Shown: positions 1-7,894, counted from the first letter of the stretch. The stretch: 64,000 bases of DNA from Paludibacteraceae bacterium (GCA_024401435.1 JAKSLB010000011.1:26169-90168), one strand, 5' to 3'. The notes: a model not told the origin generated them from the sequence alone. Translations and numbers: made by a program.

Positions 1-1
1 A

Positions 2-166
2 AATTGGATTATATGTAGTAAAAAATTGAAGTGCGAAATTGAAAGAATCAATAAGTTGTTTTTACTTGAAATCTCATATAGGAAATCAAAAGGCATAAAT
101 ATTAAACCTATTACACTTATGGAAAGGAATTTCCCAAAGATTGGTAACACATATTATACACTTTAA
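2..166 (+). CDS. C-terminal end of an unknown protein (cut by window edge)
   Basis: The frame is open from the window edge to a TAA at 164-166, giving 54 residues that end in GNTYYTL. The composition is basic and rich in Lys, Ile and Asn, like the neighbouring phage proteins. The next gene starts 9 bases later on the same strand, which supports a co-transcribed pair. No family is recognised and the start lies outside the window. Confidence 0.45.
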   Translation, partial: NWIICSKKLKCEIERINKLFLLEISYRKSKGINIKPITLMERNFPKIGNTYYTL

Positions 167-175
167 GGTTGTGTT

Positions 176-784
176 ATGGAATTGGCATTAGACAAAATCA
201 AGACTATGGTTGACTTTATTACCACTAATGGAATTAAGGATTATTCCATTCATCATAATCAATGTTCTTTTGGCATTGAAAATGTTAGTAATGTTAAAAG
301 TTTTAGCGTATTTGTTAATGGAGATAACAATCAAATTACCGCTGGATTCTACGACATATATGGAAAAGTTTGTAATGTGAACAATTTCTCATTGGATAAT
401 ATGTCATTATGTGAATTGATAAGACATATTCAAGTAGAAAAGGAAAAGGCTGATGAGGAAGCTATAAAAGAAAAAATGGAACAAGATTGTCGTTTGGAAA
501 GAAAAAGAAAATTGACATCTATGTTGATTCATAGGTTTTTTGGTGAATATAAACCTGAAAAGGATACCACAAAACAAGAATGTTATTTGTTTGAATATGG
601 TGGTTATTTCTATGAGTGTTCGGTGTCATTATGTGATGAATTGACAGTAAAACCTTATAGTATAGTTATCATCAAACGAAGAAAAATAGGTGATAAGAAA
701 TACCTATTATTATCTGGTGATTTCTATGAGGATGAAATGGATATGATTAAAGGTATGGTTGATGGTTTCATCAAAGGTAGCTAA
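176..784 (+). CDS. Hypothetical phage protein
   Basis: A 202-residue soluble protein of unknown function. Residues ~85-115 form a highly charged Lys/Glu stretch (EKEKADEEAIKEKMEQ) that is probably a helical linker between an N-terminal and a C-terminal alpha/beta half. It follows the partial gene above with a 9-base gap and is closed by a strong hairpin at 812-841. No recognised motif. Confidence 0.75.
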   Translation: MELALDKIKTMVDFITTNGIKDYSIHHNQCSFGIENVSNVKSFSVFVNGDNNQITAGFYDIYGKVCNVNNFSLDNMSLCELIRHIQVEKEKADEEAIKEKMEQDCRLERKRKLTSMLIHRFFGEYKPEKDTTKQECYLFEYGGYFYECSVSLCDELTVKPYSIVIIKRRKIGDKKYLLLSGDFYEDEMDMIKGMVDGFIKGS

Positions 785-811
785 AGTGTTATCAATGTTT
801 GTGTATTGAAT

Positions 812-841
812 AAAAAGACCACCATAATTGGTGGTCTTTTA
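812..841. terminator. Bidirectional rho-independent terminator
   Basis: AAAAGACCACC / GGTGGTCTTTT inverted repeat with an AT loop. It has a T-run on one side and an A-run on the other, and lies between the convergent genes ending at 784 (+) and 844 (-). Confidence 0.85.
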
Positions 842-843
842 GG

Positions 844-1623
844 CTAACTATGAGGACACATTCTTTTTTCTATATCAGGTATGAAATTTGAGAAATCCAC
901 ACAAGGAACGAATTCAACATTTGGTTTGTCATTTACTTCTCCCTTGCCGATTCTTACAAGCATCATTTCCTTGACATCAATACCACATCTCTTTTTAAGC
1001 ATATACTTGTACATAGAAAGTTGTAGTGAATAGTGGTGATAGTTTATGTCATCATATTCATGAAGCTCATTCTTCATCTTATCACCGAACTTACCTACCT
1101 TGTCAATTGTCTTTGATGTTTTCCAGTCAAGTATAGCCCAAGAGTCCGTTGTCTTGTTATAGCATAATAGGTCAATAGTGCCACCTAACTTGAAATCATC
1201 ATCAAACACTATATATTCCGCTGCAATTGGAATGAAATGCTTAACCAACTTTTCATATACAATGTCACAATTCTTTACATATTCTAGAAACTCTGGGTAT
1301 CTTTCCCATTCTGGTGTACCTTCATATAGTTTTCTATTCCACTTTAGTTCAAGATACTTATGAACTTCCGTACCCATATCGGTAGCATTCTTGCCCTTTG
1401 ATTCCCATAGCTTGGTAACTTCATCAACACTCATTCCGTTCTTTGCTGCATATCTAGCCTTGATGCTTTCCCAATCCTTTTCCGCTTCAAATTTCTTTAT
1501 GAAGCCAGTTACAGAACCATATTTCTCACCATTGCGAAGATATGTATGTGTGGATTCAATGAACTCAATACCATCCATATTGTCAAGAAGTTCAATGAAC
1601 TTTGGATTGACATTATTCATCAT
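844..1623 (-). CDS. PD-(D/E)XK nuclease, RecB/Cas4-like
   Basis: A 259-residue nuclease of the PD-(D/E)XK superfamily, probably a DNA exonuclease for recombination or processing. The motifs are in the right order: GTEVHKYLE (His88), LGGTIDLL (Asp151), ILDWKTSK (Asp166, Lys168), then QLSMYKYML near residue 200, the usual late helix with Gln and Tyr. That is the RecB/Cas4/AddB-type layout, but I see no four-cysteine Fe-S cluster, so it is not a typical Cas4. Its start (ATGATG) overlaps the end of the sigma-factor gene by 11 bases, with a GGGGGA ribosome binding site inside that gene. It is 26 kb from the CRISPR locus, so a role in spacer acquisition is unlikely from context. Confidence 0.8.
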   Translation of the reverse strand: MMNNVNPKFIELLDNMDGIEFIESTHTYLRNGEKYGSVTGFIKKFEAEKDWESIKARYAAKNGMSVDEVTKLWESKGKNATDMGTEVHKYLELKWNRKLYEGTPEWERYPEFLEYVKNCDIVYEKLVKHFIPIAAEYIVFDDDFKLGGTIDLLCYNKTTDSWAILDWKTSKTIDKVGKFGDKMKNELHEYDDINYHHYSLQLSMYKYMLKKRCGIDVKEMMLVRIGKGEVNDKPNVEFVPCVDFSNFIPDIEKRMCPHS

Positions 1624-2191
1624 ATTCCCCCATATCGTTGCCTTCTACATTCTCATAGAATTGGAGTGAACATATCTTCTTCTTTTCATCACTTTCCTTG
1701 TTTGTTTGACCAAACATTGACATAGTTCCCACTTCGGTAAAGTAGGCGAACACATTTGTATAGTTCTCATAGTCATATCGGTTCAAATACTTTAGGATAG
1801 TCATCAAAGATTCCATTTCAATATCCATAGAACTTGAATATTCTCTACCCTTGCAAATGCCTAGGGTATTCAATCTTCCGTGCATAATCTTCAATATGTC
1901 AATCAATACTTTTCCACGGACATCTTCAAGTTCCTTAAAGCACTTTCTCTTTTCATCATCACTCATTGCTTGGAATTGTGCTCCAAGTTCAGAATACATA
2001 TTCCTTCTTCTATTGATGAATTCCTTCTTCTTGTCAAATTCATCTTGGGAATATGTACCCTTCTTCAACTTGTTATTACATTTTGATTCGTAATCATCCA
2101 ACCAATCAGGTGGTTCTATCATACAGGTTAGTTCTATGGTTCTTTTTACCAACTCCCATAATTTCTTGTTGTCAACATAGTTTTTTGCCAT
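1613..2191 (-). CDS. 55: Late sigma factor, T4 gp55-like
   Basis: Probable phage sigma factor that directs host RNA polymerase to late promoters. The N-terminus KNYVDNKKLWELV resembles the YNYVNNKELL start of T4 gp55 as I remember it. The C-terminal half has the sigma region 2-like pattern RYDYENYTNVFAYFTEV, matching FDETKYKNPHAYITQA in gp55. At about 192 residues it is close to gp55 (185). I chose ATG 2191 over an upstream ATG because a TATATTTA box lies 4 bases before it. In T4, gene 55 also lies near nrdG and nrdD, as here. Divergent enough that an alignment is needed. Confidence 0.65.
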   Translation of the reverse strand: MAKNYVDNKKLWELVKRTIELTCMIEPPDWLDDYESKCNNKLKKGTYSQDEFDKKKEFINRRRNMYSELGAQFQAMSDDEKRKCFKELEDVRGKVLIDILKIMHGRLNTLGICKGREYSSSMDIEMESLMTILKYLNRYDYENYTNVFAYFTEVGTMSMFGQTNKESDEKKKICSLQFYENVEGNDMGEYDE

Positions 2192-2195
2192 ATTG

Positions 2196-2203
2196 TAAAT
2201 ATA
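2196..2203 (-). promoter_or_regulatory. Putative late promoter box TATATTTA
   Basis: TATATTTA on the minus strand, 4 bases before the ATG of the gp55-like gene. Same box and spacing as at 6120, 7887, 12925, 15458, 18688 and 44990. It resembles the T4 late -10 element TATAAATA. Confidence 0.55.
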
Positions 2204-2271
2204 TAAAAACGACAAAGCACCACAACGGATTGCTCCATTGTGTGCCTTGTTGTTCTCTATCTCAAAAATGT

Positions 2272-2547
2272 CTATTTAATTACAAATCCCTTGCCCCATT
2301 TCTCTATGTATAGGTCATAGAGTTTGTCCTTGTCATTTAAGATTTCTTCAAGGTCTTCTATCTTCCTCTTTAAAATGAGATTTTCAGTAAAGTATTCCTT
2401 GTTTTCTTCAATAAGGCGTTCATTCTCACCGACAATTGTTGACTTGTCAATGACAATGTTATTGTAGATTTCGCACCAAGCCTCATCTAGTTCTTCTACA
2501 CCACTTTCCTTCGCCTTGCGAAGTTTGCATCTTAAATTGTTGTCCAT
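2272..2547 (-). CDS. Hypothetical coiled-coil protein
   Basis: 91 residues. Residues ~40-75 (ENERLIEENKEYFTENLILKRKIEDLEEIL) have heptad spacing of Leu/Ile, so a coiled coil and possible dimer is expected. It starts a run of small minus-strand genes (2272-3122) with gaps of a few bases. No known family. Confidence 0.65.
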   Translation of the reverse strand: MDNNLRCKLRKAKESGVEELDEAWCEIYNNIVIDKSTIVGENERLIEENKEYFTENLILKRKIEDLEEILNDKDKLYDLYIEKWGKGFVIK

Positions 2548-2550
2548 ATA

Positions 2551-2709
2551 TTATCCATTGATTTGTTCAAATGAAACTATTTCAATATGGTCTTTTGACT
2601 TGTATCCCAATCCCCACCATTCTTCTGCTTCACACTTTGACTTAAATGAACCTATTGTGGTACGGATTACATCACTATTGCATTCTTTGTATTGTAGTCT
2701 AAAAAGCAT
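2551..2709 (-). CDS. Small hypothetical protein (52 aa)
   Basis: ATG at 2709, TAA at 2551-2553; the product starts MLFRLQYKECNSDVIR and contains EEWWGLGYKSKDHIEI. It fills the gap between two neighbours with 3-base spacings on both sides, which supports it as a real gene of the operon. Function unknown. Confidence 0.55.
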   Translation of the reverse strand: MLFRLQYKECNSDVIRTTIGSFKSKCEAEEWWGLGYKSKDHIEIVSFEQING

Positions 2710-2712
2710 TCC

Positions 2713-2850
2713 CTACACCTTTGGCTTTAGTTGAACCTCAATACCGACCTTGTAACGGAGTTGGTCATATAGCCTATACAATTCCTTGTGCGTACCTTCT
2801 TTTTGAATGAAAGTCTTTCCATCCTTTGAAGCCGTAAATATGTACATCAT
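2713..2850 (-). CDS. Small hypothetical protein (45 aa)
   Basis: Starts ATGATG at 2850 overlapping the TGA of the upstream gene (2847-2849), and ends with TAG at 2713. The product starts MMYIFTASKDGKTFIQK and ends VGIEVQLKPKV. The translationally coupled start and tight packing are the main support. It looks like a single beta-rich mini-domain; function unknown. Confidence 0.55.
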   Translation of the reverse strand: MMYIFTASKDGKTFIQKEGTHKELYRLYDQLRYKVGIEVQLKPKV

Positions 2851-3122
2851 TCTATATCCGTGTCCTTCTCATATAGGTAGAACTTTTCATAACCAACAAC
2901 CACTTGCATATTGCCTTCATTATAGATTGGCTTGTATACCATTCCATAGATATGATATATAGTATCCTTTTCCATAAAGTAACACTTGGGTGCTCCTTGG
3001 TAAATGTATGGCTCTTGAACAACCTTTCTATCTTCAGTAAAGATTTCGGCATCCAATTCACTTGCCTTGATGGTCAATTCATTATATGTCTTCAACTTGA
3101 TTTCTTTTGCGTCTGTGCTCAT
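2847..3122 (-). CDS. Hypothetical protein
   Basis: 91 residues from the preferred start MSTDAKEIK at 3122; the frame stays open 14 codons further up, but that stretch reads like an untranslated leader. Contains YNELTIKASELDAEIFTE and the aromatic-rich YHIYGMVYKPIYNE. Divergent from the leader-peptide gene at 3174, with a shared 50-base promoter region. Unknown function. Confidence 0.6.
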   Translation of the reverse strand: MSTDAKEIKLKTYNELTIKASELDAEIFTEDRKVVQEPYIYQGAPKCYFMEKDTIYHIYGMVYKPIYNEGNMQVVVGYEKFYLYEKDTDIE

Positions 3123-3173
3123 ATATAAAAATCTAGTAAAAAATAAAGCATTTGTCAATGACATATATAAAAT

Positions 3174-3881
3174 ATGAAAACTATATTATTGACCGAAAAT
3201 GAATACAATAAGGTTATGAGTGTCCTAAATGAAAGTGTAAAGGATTTGTCTAGCCTTATTATAAAGATGAACCAACATATTTCAAGTAAGGATACAACCC
3301 GTCCAAACTTGATGAGTGTTCATTATAATGCTGATAGGAATAGATTTGAAGCAACTGACGGATACAAAATGCTTATTGTTGATGGTGATTCCTTTGGTGT
3401 ACATTCCGTACAAGATGTCAAAGATAGATTGGAAGGTATGAAGGATGACCCTATGGAATCAGAGTTCGGCTTTGTAGATGACACCAAGGGCGGTCTTTGC
3501 ATATTCTACCTTATAAGCAAGACAAAACTCCGTGCATTTAAGAATGCGTTTGAAAAAGGAGACTTGTATTATCCAAATGTGGATGTAGTCATTCCACTAA
3601 AGCACAATGTGGTAAATGTTAAGGAATCAGTAGGTAAGGACTATTACCCAGTTAAGGTGCAAGATGATGAACACCCTTTCTTGGACAATGGTGATTGGTT
3701 GCTTTCATATAATTTTTATTTTACAAAAGATGATGTGATTGAAATGACAAAGTATATGAAATGGTTTGGTAGATATTCCTTTGAGGACACAATGATGTGG
3801 GACCCAGACAAGGCTAGTTCTCCGCTTGTATCATATCAAGACAATTTCACTATACTCCGTACGCCAAGACATCATCACTAA
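3174..3881 (+). CDS. Leader-family protein 1 (putative internal head protein)
   Basis: 235 residues. The first 20 residues, MKTILLTENEYNKVMSVLNE, match the N-termini of the proteins starting at 3902, 13928 (-), 19929 and 40670, while the rest of the protein does not. The block ends in Leu-Asn-Glu, the (L/I)-x-E pattern after which T4 prohead protease gp21 cuts. I infer a capsid-targeting peptide that carries the protein into the prohead, by analogy with T4 internal proteins. The C-terminus ends RTPRHHH. A TATATAAA box lies just before the ATG. Enzymatic function unknown. Confidence 0.7.
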   Translation: MKTILLTENEYNKVMSVLNESVKDLSSLIIKMNQHISSKDTTRPNLMSVHYNADRNRFEATDGYKMLIVDGDSFGVHSVQDVKDRLEGMKDDPMESEFGFVDDTKGGLCIFYLISKTKLRAFKNAFEKGDLYYPNVDVVIPLKHNVVNVKESVGKDYYPVKVQDDEHPFLDNGDWLLSYNFYFTKDDVIEMTKYMKWFGRYSFEDTMMWDPDKASSPLVSYQDNFTILRTPRHHH

Positions 3882-3901
3882 TAACAAAAAGAGGACAAAA
3901 A

Positions 3902-4402
3902 ATGAAAAAGGTACTACTTACAGAAAATGAATTTCAAAAGGTCAAACACCTATTGAATGAAAGACACAACAAAGATTATTTCAATGTTACCTATGTTGAC
4001 TATGAACTAACCGAAGATGACTATAAGGATGGCTATGGCAAAATGGAAAGTTCTTGGGATGATAGACCACATAAGTCTTATGGTTCATTCAAGGAATTGA
4101 TTGAAAAAATTGAAGATTATATCAATCTTCCAAGTGGTGTTGAAATCAAGCCATCAGACTTGTTTGTTTCCTATGGTGATGAAGATGATGGGTCATTTAG
4201 AATTCAATTTTCGGCATTAGTTAAGGTTAATAATGACTACTATGAATCTATGGAAGCACCTAGCGAAGGTGAACTAAAGTCTTGGCGAATGGGTAAGAAG
4301 AAACTATATGCACTTGATATCACAGTGAAAGTTGAATCCAATTTTGAATTGGATGAACTTGTAGAAGCTGGTAAGGAAATCGGTGTAGTTGATATTGAAT
4401 AA
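3902..4402 (+). CDS. Leader-family protein 2 (putative internal head protein)
   Basis: 166 residues, starting MKKVLLTENEFQKVKHLLNE and followed by Arg, so the L-N-E cleavage-like motif is at residues 18-20. The body is acidic (YELTEDDYKDGYGKMES, SYGDEDDGSF) and ends in a beta-rich segment. It follows the first leader gene by 20 bases with an AGAGGA ribosome binding site, so the two are probably expressed together. A hairpin terminator follows. Function unknown; packaged-protein role inferred from the shared N-terminus. Confidence 0.7.
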   Translation: MKKVLLTENEFQKVKHLLNERHNKDYFNVTYVDYELTEDDYKDGYGKMESSWDDRPHKSYGSFKELIEKIEDYINLPSGVEIKPSDLFVSYGDEDDGSFRIQFSALVKVNNDYYESMEAPSEGELKSWRMGKKKLYALDITVKVESNFELDELVEAGKEIGVVDIE

Positions 4403-4421
4403 CATCAATGCTTTTTGAAAG

Positions 4422-4452
4422 AAAAAGACCACCTAACAAGGTGGTCTTTTTT
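4422..4452. terminator. Bidirectional rho-independent terminator
   Basis: AAAAAGACCACC / GGTGGTCTTTTTT hairpin. It closes the leader-protein pair on the plus strand and the split tRNA on the minus strand, ending 3 bases from the mature tRNA 3' end. Confidence 0.8.
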
Positions 4453-4494
4453 CGTGGACGGACTCGGGCTTGAACCGAGAACCCACGGGTTTGC

Positions 4495-5190
4495 ATTTGT
4501 GTATGTTTCCATACTCTGCGGACTATATCTTCAACTTTCCTTTCGGTTAAGTTGTAGGACGCTTATGCGGTAATTAAGAAGACTGTACTTCTCCGCTAGT
4601 CTCTGCACCTTCTGATGGTGTACCATCAGCTTGGCTCAGTGTTGACATACCAGTATGATATTTAGCAAGCCATTTTGCAACCGCTTTGCCAGTAACACCA
4701 TACATTCGCCCAATAGCTTCTTTACTCATTGTCTTGGACAATTCATAAACATGGTCTAATGTAGGTCGTTTATTGCGTTCACTTTCGTAGCAGCACTTGC
4801 ATTCAATTGAACAAAATCGTTCCTGCTTATACTGTAATGTAAGTCCGCAATTTTCACATACTGGGTTAGTTTTCTCTGAATTCATCCTATGTTCATTTGA
4901 TAATTTCTTATCAAAGCCACATCTTCGTAGGAACACATGAAGTTTTGTATGTTGAGATTTACTTATAACAATCAAGTTTTCAAGCCGATTATTTAGACGA
5001 TTCATATCCAAGTGATGAATTTCTTCACCAGGCAAGAGTTGTCTACCAAGTTCTTTCTCAATGAAATAGATATGTTCATATACATAACCTTTATATCCAC
5101 TACCTTTAAATGCAGACGGATGGTCAGGCATGTATAAAATTCTATATCCATTCAACAACTTAAACTTCATATATCCTTGCAGAAAAAATG
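4495..5190 (-). ncRNA. Group I intron in the tRNA anticodon loop
   Basis: On the minus strand the conserved core is visible. TGCAGAGACTAG (P7 5' strand, near 4595) pairs through GACTA/TAGTC with AAGATATAGTCC (P7 3' strand, near 4530); a GATGGT...ACCATC hairpin near 4620 lies just before the first. These are classical group I signatures. The last ~70 bases have no ORF; most of the rest encodes the HNH protein. Exact ends are uncertain by 1-3 bases; I could not find a convincing internal guide sequence for P1. Confidence 0.75.
4574..5170 (-). CDS. Intron-encoded HNH homing endonuclease
   Basis: 198 residues from ATG 5170, preceded by AAGGA at a normal distance; the longer open frame upstream is just the translated tRNA half. 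The HNH motif is EEIHHLDMNRLNNRLENL followed by SKSQHTKLH: His-His, Asn and His catalytic/metal residues of the phage HNH type. A CENCG...CSIEC zinc finger follows, then a C-terminal helix-turn-helix-like MSKEAIGRMYGVTGKAVAKW, typical of DNA-binding tails of homing nucleases. The last residues are encoded inside the intron core. The enzyme should cut intron-less copies of the tRNA gene. Confidence 0.85.
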   Translation of the reverse strand: MKFKLLNGYRILYMPDHPSAFKGSGYKGYVYEHIYFIEKELGRQLLPGEEIHHLDMNRLNNRLENLIVISKSQHTKLHVFLRRCGFDKKLSNEHRMNSEKTNPVCENCGLTLQYKQERFCSIECKCCYESERNKRPTLDHVYELSKTMSKEAIGRMYGVTGKAVAKWLAKYHTGMSTLSQADGTPSEGAETSGEVQSS

Positions 5191-5272
5191 AGTCCGTAGC
5201 TCTAACCAATTGAGCTATCCGTCCAAGGACAAATATAAAAAAGTTTTTAAGTCTTGTCAATGTATGAAATTA

Positions 5273-5298
5273 AAAAAAGCACCAAATAATTGGTGCTT
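5273..5298 (-). terminator. Rho-independent terminator after nrdG
   Basis: AAGCACCAA / TTGGTGCTT hairpin just past the nrdG stop, followed on the minus strand by a run of Ts. It also separates nrdG from the tRNA. Confidence 0.8.
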
Positions 5299-5305
5299 GA
5301 ATTGT

Positions 5306-5836
5306 TTATACCATAGTAACGGCAATTCCGTGGGCTAGACTTTTGTTTATGTCAATAATCCTTTGATTGTCAGAACCTCTAAACTTCAATGTTATGTTTC
5401 TCTTGTTTAGTATGAACGGACCGTCAACCAAGTAATCACACATAGAAATCAATTGCTTTGCATCTTCCCTTTCCATAAGTTTTTCGTATGTATATCCACT
5501 CCATATCCATACATCTTTACTAGGAAATTGTTCCTTGAAAGCCTTTACAAGTTCTATGCAAGAACCGATATTGTACTTTGAGAATGGTTCGCCACCAAGT
5601 ATTGATATTCCGTTGTAATAATCATAGGAGGATATTTCATCGCAAATCTTCTTTAGATGATTTTCATTGAATTCTTCACCACTTTCTGGATTTTGGTATT
5701 GTTCGTTGTGGCAACCTTCACAATGAATGTCACAACCACTAAACCATACGATTACTCTAATTCCAGTTCCATTTGATGTACAAGCACTTCTTGTGTTTTC
5801 GTGCATCGTGTCTATTTGTATAATCTTTCCTTTCAT
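5306..5836 (-). CDS. nrdG: Anaerobic ribonucleotide reductase activase NrdG
   Basis: Radical SAM enzyme that puts the glycyl radical on NrdD. The cluster motif is CDIHCEGC, Cys35-x3-Cys39-x2-Cys42, binding a 4Fe-4S cluster and S-adenosylmethionine. SILGGEPF near residue 78 is the GGE SAM-binding motif. At 176 residues it matches T4 NrdG (~156) and bacterial versions. Its ATG overlaps the TAA region of the small gene upstream. The partner nrdD lies 2 kb upstream on the same strand, separated by a nuclease-methyltransferase gene. Points to an anaerobic host. Confidence 0.95.
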   Translation of the reverse strand: MKGKIIQIDTMHENTRSACTSNGTGIRVIVWFSGCDIHCEGCHNEQYQNPESGEEFNENHLKKICDEISSYDYYNGISILGGEPFSKYNIGSCIELVKAFKEQFPSKDVWIWSGYTYEKLMEREDAKQLISMCDYLVDGPFILNKRNITLKFRGSDNQRIIDINKSLAHGIAVTMV

Positions 5837-6114
5837 TACTTATTCATTCCATGATTGAAAACGATTGTAAAGTCAGTACCAATGATTCCTACTGTAATGT
5901 CATCTCTTGAATTGTCAATGACAATCTTTATTACACCATTCAATACATAGTCAACGCCATTGGGGGTTGTTATATACGGCTTTCCGTATTGCATAAGTAG
6001 ATTGAATGTTTGTTCATTGAACTTGACATAATTAGCTATTTGACCAAATTGAAAGAAACAATGATTTGCTTGATTCAATATTTGTGCTATTAATTTTTGT
6101 ATCTTTTCTTCCAT
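5836..6114 (-). CDS. Hypothetical protein upstream of nrdG
   Basis: 92 residues, starting MEEKIQKLIAQILNQANHC. The N-terminal half is predicted helical, the C-terminal half beta-rich (ITVGIIGTDFTIVF). Stop and nrdG start share a base, so translation is probably coupled. A TATATTTA box (6120-6127) lies 5 bases before its ATG. Function unknown. Confidence 0.6.
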   Translation of the reverse strand: MEEKIQKLIAQILNQANHCFFQFGQIANYVKFNEQTFNLLMQYGKPYITTPNGVDYVLNGVIKIVIDNSRDDITVGIIGTDFTIVFNHGMNK

Positions 6115-6127
6115 ATCATTAAATATA

Positions 6128-7882
6128 TCAAATGTCCTTGTATAGTTGAATGCCTACTTTCCTCTTGAACAACCCACATTTGTTGTTTTTGGAGTTTTCA
6201 TTTAGTTCTGGTCCTATGAATATGTAGTCTTTAGCCGTTATATGCTCTTTAATCAACTTACACCATTCCTTAAATTGTATATTGCTCATTTCTCTTGGTG
6301 TACCATTCCAATGCTCATATTCTTCACCAAATGGTGGGCATACTACAACAACTTTGTTTGTTTCAACGACTTGTGCCAATACATCTCTTTGTTTCCATCC
6401 ATACCAATCACAAAAGTCCTTGTTGATGTCATATGCTTCTATGTTTGGCTCTAAACCTCTATCATTGAACCATTTCCTACAACCTTCAACAATGCCACCG
6501 AAACCAGCCATAGGACAATACACACCGCTTGAAATGTCAACATTAGATTGTTCAACAATCTTTAATAGGTCATTTGACCGCAATGCCGTTACCTTTGGTG
6601 CTATCTTTGCTATTGTGAACCTATCAAGAACTAATGACAATATACTATCACCATCTACAATGATACCATCTTCAACAATACATTCATCAAAAGCCTTTTT
6701 GTGCTTTGCTACGAAACTTTCATATTTTCCGTTGTCTATGCTATACTTCAAGATGCTAAACATATTTCCTACGGCTTTCTTCAGACAACCCCTATTTTCC
6801 CAAGCAACCTTTGGGGAAATCTTGTTTCCTACATAACAATCCCATATAGGATGACTACTAGACCACTTGTTTGTTCCTGGAAATGGTTTGGATAAACAAT
6901 AATCAACAAGTTGATTCAATTTTATCCCAAACATCTCCTTGATTATCTTGGAATCCTTCAAAAAAGTCTTTCCATATTTCTCATTCACATAGGAAATGCA
7001 TTCATCCACATTAGTTATTATCCGTATGTTGTGCTCCAACATACACCTATATTTGCTCTTGACTTTCTCAATCGGTTCTCTATTGTAGGGGTCAATCATT
7101 TCTCCATCCTTGAAGAAATGTGAACCCTTTATTTCTATTAATTCCTTTCCAATGATGAAATCTGGATAATAGTTGAACTTGTTGCCATCATATTCATATT
7201 CAAATGACAATGTTTCATTTCTAACTATATCTATACCCTTGTCCTTGCTATGAAGATAATATGCCAATTCCCAAGAACTATCAAAACTTAAATCTTCATA
7301 GTAGTATCTTTCAGAACAACCCCAAGATGTATGATGTCCATTGTTGTTGAATATGGATTTCTTTATCTTCTCTATGCTTTCTTTCGTACCACCACCATTC
7401 TTTACACCATACTTCGCTATACAATTCTTCTCATATTCCTCTTGAAATGTCCTTGTACCAAACATTTTTGTGTCACCATATTTTGCTATCCTAGTTTCTA
7501 ATGTCTTGTTGTGAATTTCCTTGTTCTTTTGTGCATTATCTACACCATATCGTTCAACCAATGTTGACTTTATGCTTTCCTTGGTCTTTTCCAATTGCCA
7601 AGGAGATTTTAATCCAGTCCTTTCTTGAAATTTTTTAATTGCTAGTTCTTGTGGCTTCATTCCGTGGGTTTCAATGCATATCAACTCACTTCTACAAAAT
7701 TTGCACAAGTCCAAGTATTTGTTTTTCCTAACTAATGGATTTGCTCTAAAGTGTCTTCCACATTTTGTACAATCACCTTCATAGTCGGTTCTACACCTCA
7801 AGCAATGCTTTGAGTTGTAGTTCTTTGGTGTATATTCCTCACCACAACATTCACATATTCTTTTTGACATCATTTTAGCCAT
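6128..7882 (-). CDS. Zinc-finger PD-(D/E)XK nuclease fused to methyltransferase
   Basis: 584 residues in three parts. Residues 1-70 hold several CxxC pairs (CECC, CLRC, CTKCG, CKFC), giving DNA-binding zinc ribbons. Residues ~95-180 carry repeats ERYGVDNAQK, AKYGDTKMFG and AKYGVKNGGG, a pattern I know from homing-nuclease-linked proteins. Residues ~195-260 look like a PD-(D/E)XK nuclease: SSWELAYYL (Glu205), YYPDFIIG (Asp241), LIEIKGS (Glu250, Lys252). Residues ~450-560 hold a SAM-methyltransferase-like fold: PMAGFGG (457-463), AYDIN (Asp484) and CPPFG (515-519). It could be a single-chain restriction-modification enzyme or a free-standing homing nuclease that acquired a methylase. It sits between nrdD and nrdG, a usual place for homing genes. 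Confidence 0.7.
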   Translation of the reverse strand: MAKMMSKRICECCGEEYTPKNYNSKHCLRCRTDYEGDCTKCGRHFRANPLVRKNKYLDLCKFCRSELICIETHGMKPQELAIKKFQERTGLKSPWQLEKTKESIKSTLVERYGVDNAQKNKEIHNKTLETRIAKYGDTKMFGTRTFQEEYEKNCIAKYGVKNGGGTKESIEKIKKSIFNNNGHHTSWGCSERYYYEDLSFDSSWELAYYLHSKDKGIDIVRNETLSFEYEYDGNKFNYYPDFIIGKELIEIKGSHFFKDGEMIDPYNREPIEKVKSKYRCMLEHNIRIITNVDECISYVNEKYGKTFLKDSKIIKEMFGIKLNQLVDYCLSKPFPGTNKWSSSHPIWDCYVGNKISPKVAWENRGCLKKAVGNMFSILKYSIDNGKYESFVAKHKKAFDECIVEDGIIVDGDSILSLVLDRFTIAKIAPKVTALRSNDLLKIVEQSNVDISSGVYCPMAGFGGIVEGCRKWFNDRGLEPNIEAYDINKDFCDWYGWKQRDVLAQVVETNKVVVVCPPFGEEYEHWNGTPREMSNIQFKEWCKLIKEHITAKDYIFIGPELNENSKNNKCGLFKRKVGIQLYKDI

Positions 7883-7886
7883 ATAA

Positions 7887-7894
7887 TAAATATA
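7887..7894 (-). promoter_or_regulatory. Putative late promoter box TATATTTA
   Basis: TATATTTA on the minus strand, 4 bases before the ATG at 7882 and directly after the nrdD terminator, so the fusion gene has its own transcription start. Confidence 0.5.

Larger units (their letters stand above)
4455..5224 (-). tRNA. tRNA gene split by a group I intron (identity uncertain)
   Basis: The 5' half runs 5224 to ~5191: acceptor GGACGGA, D-arm GCTC...GAGC, then ACGGACT, the 5' anticodon stem and loop start. The 3' half runs ~4494 to 4455: CCCGT anticodon stem, GGGTT variable region, T-arm CTCGGTTCAAGCCCGAG, acceptor TCCGTCC and A73. Acceptor stem pairing is perfect over 7 bp. CCA is not encoded. The break is in the anticodon loop. 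If the intron leaves after T33 the anticodon would be GCA (Cys); if it ends in the usual G, CCA (Trp) results. Position 31-39 is an A-C mismatch in either case. Identity needs a splicing test. Confidence 0.75.

Noticed and set aside
844-1623. Cas4 of the CRISPR system
   Set aside because: Motifs fit PD-(D/E)XK, but the four Fe-S cysteines are missing and the gene is 26 kb away from cas1.
5171-5260. Upstream extension of the HNH ORF (GRIAQLVRAT peptide)
   Set aside because: It is the translated 5' half of the tRNA; the AAGGA site and ATG at 5170 give the real start.
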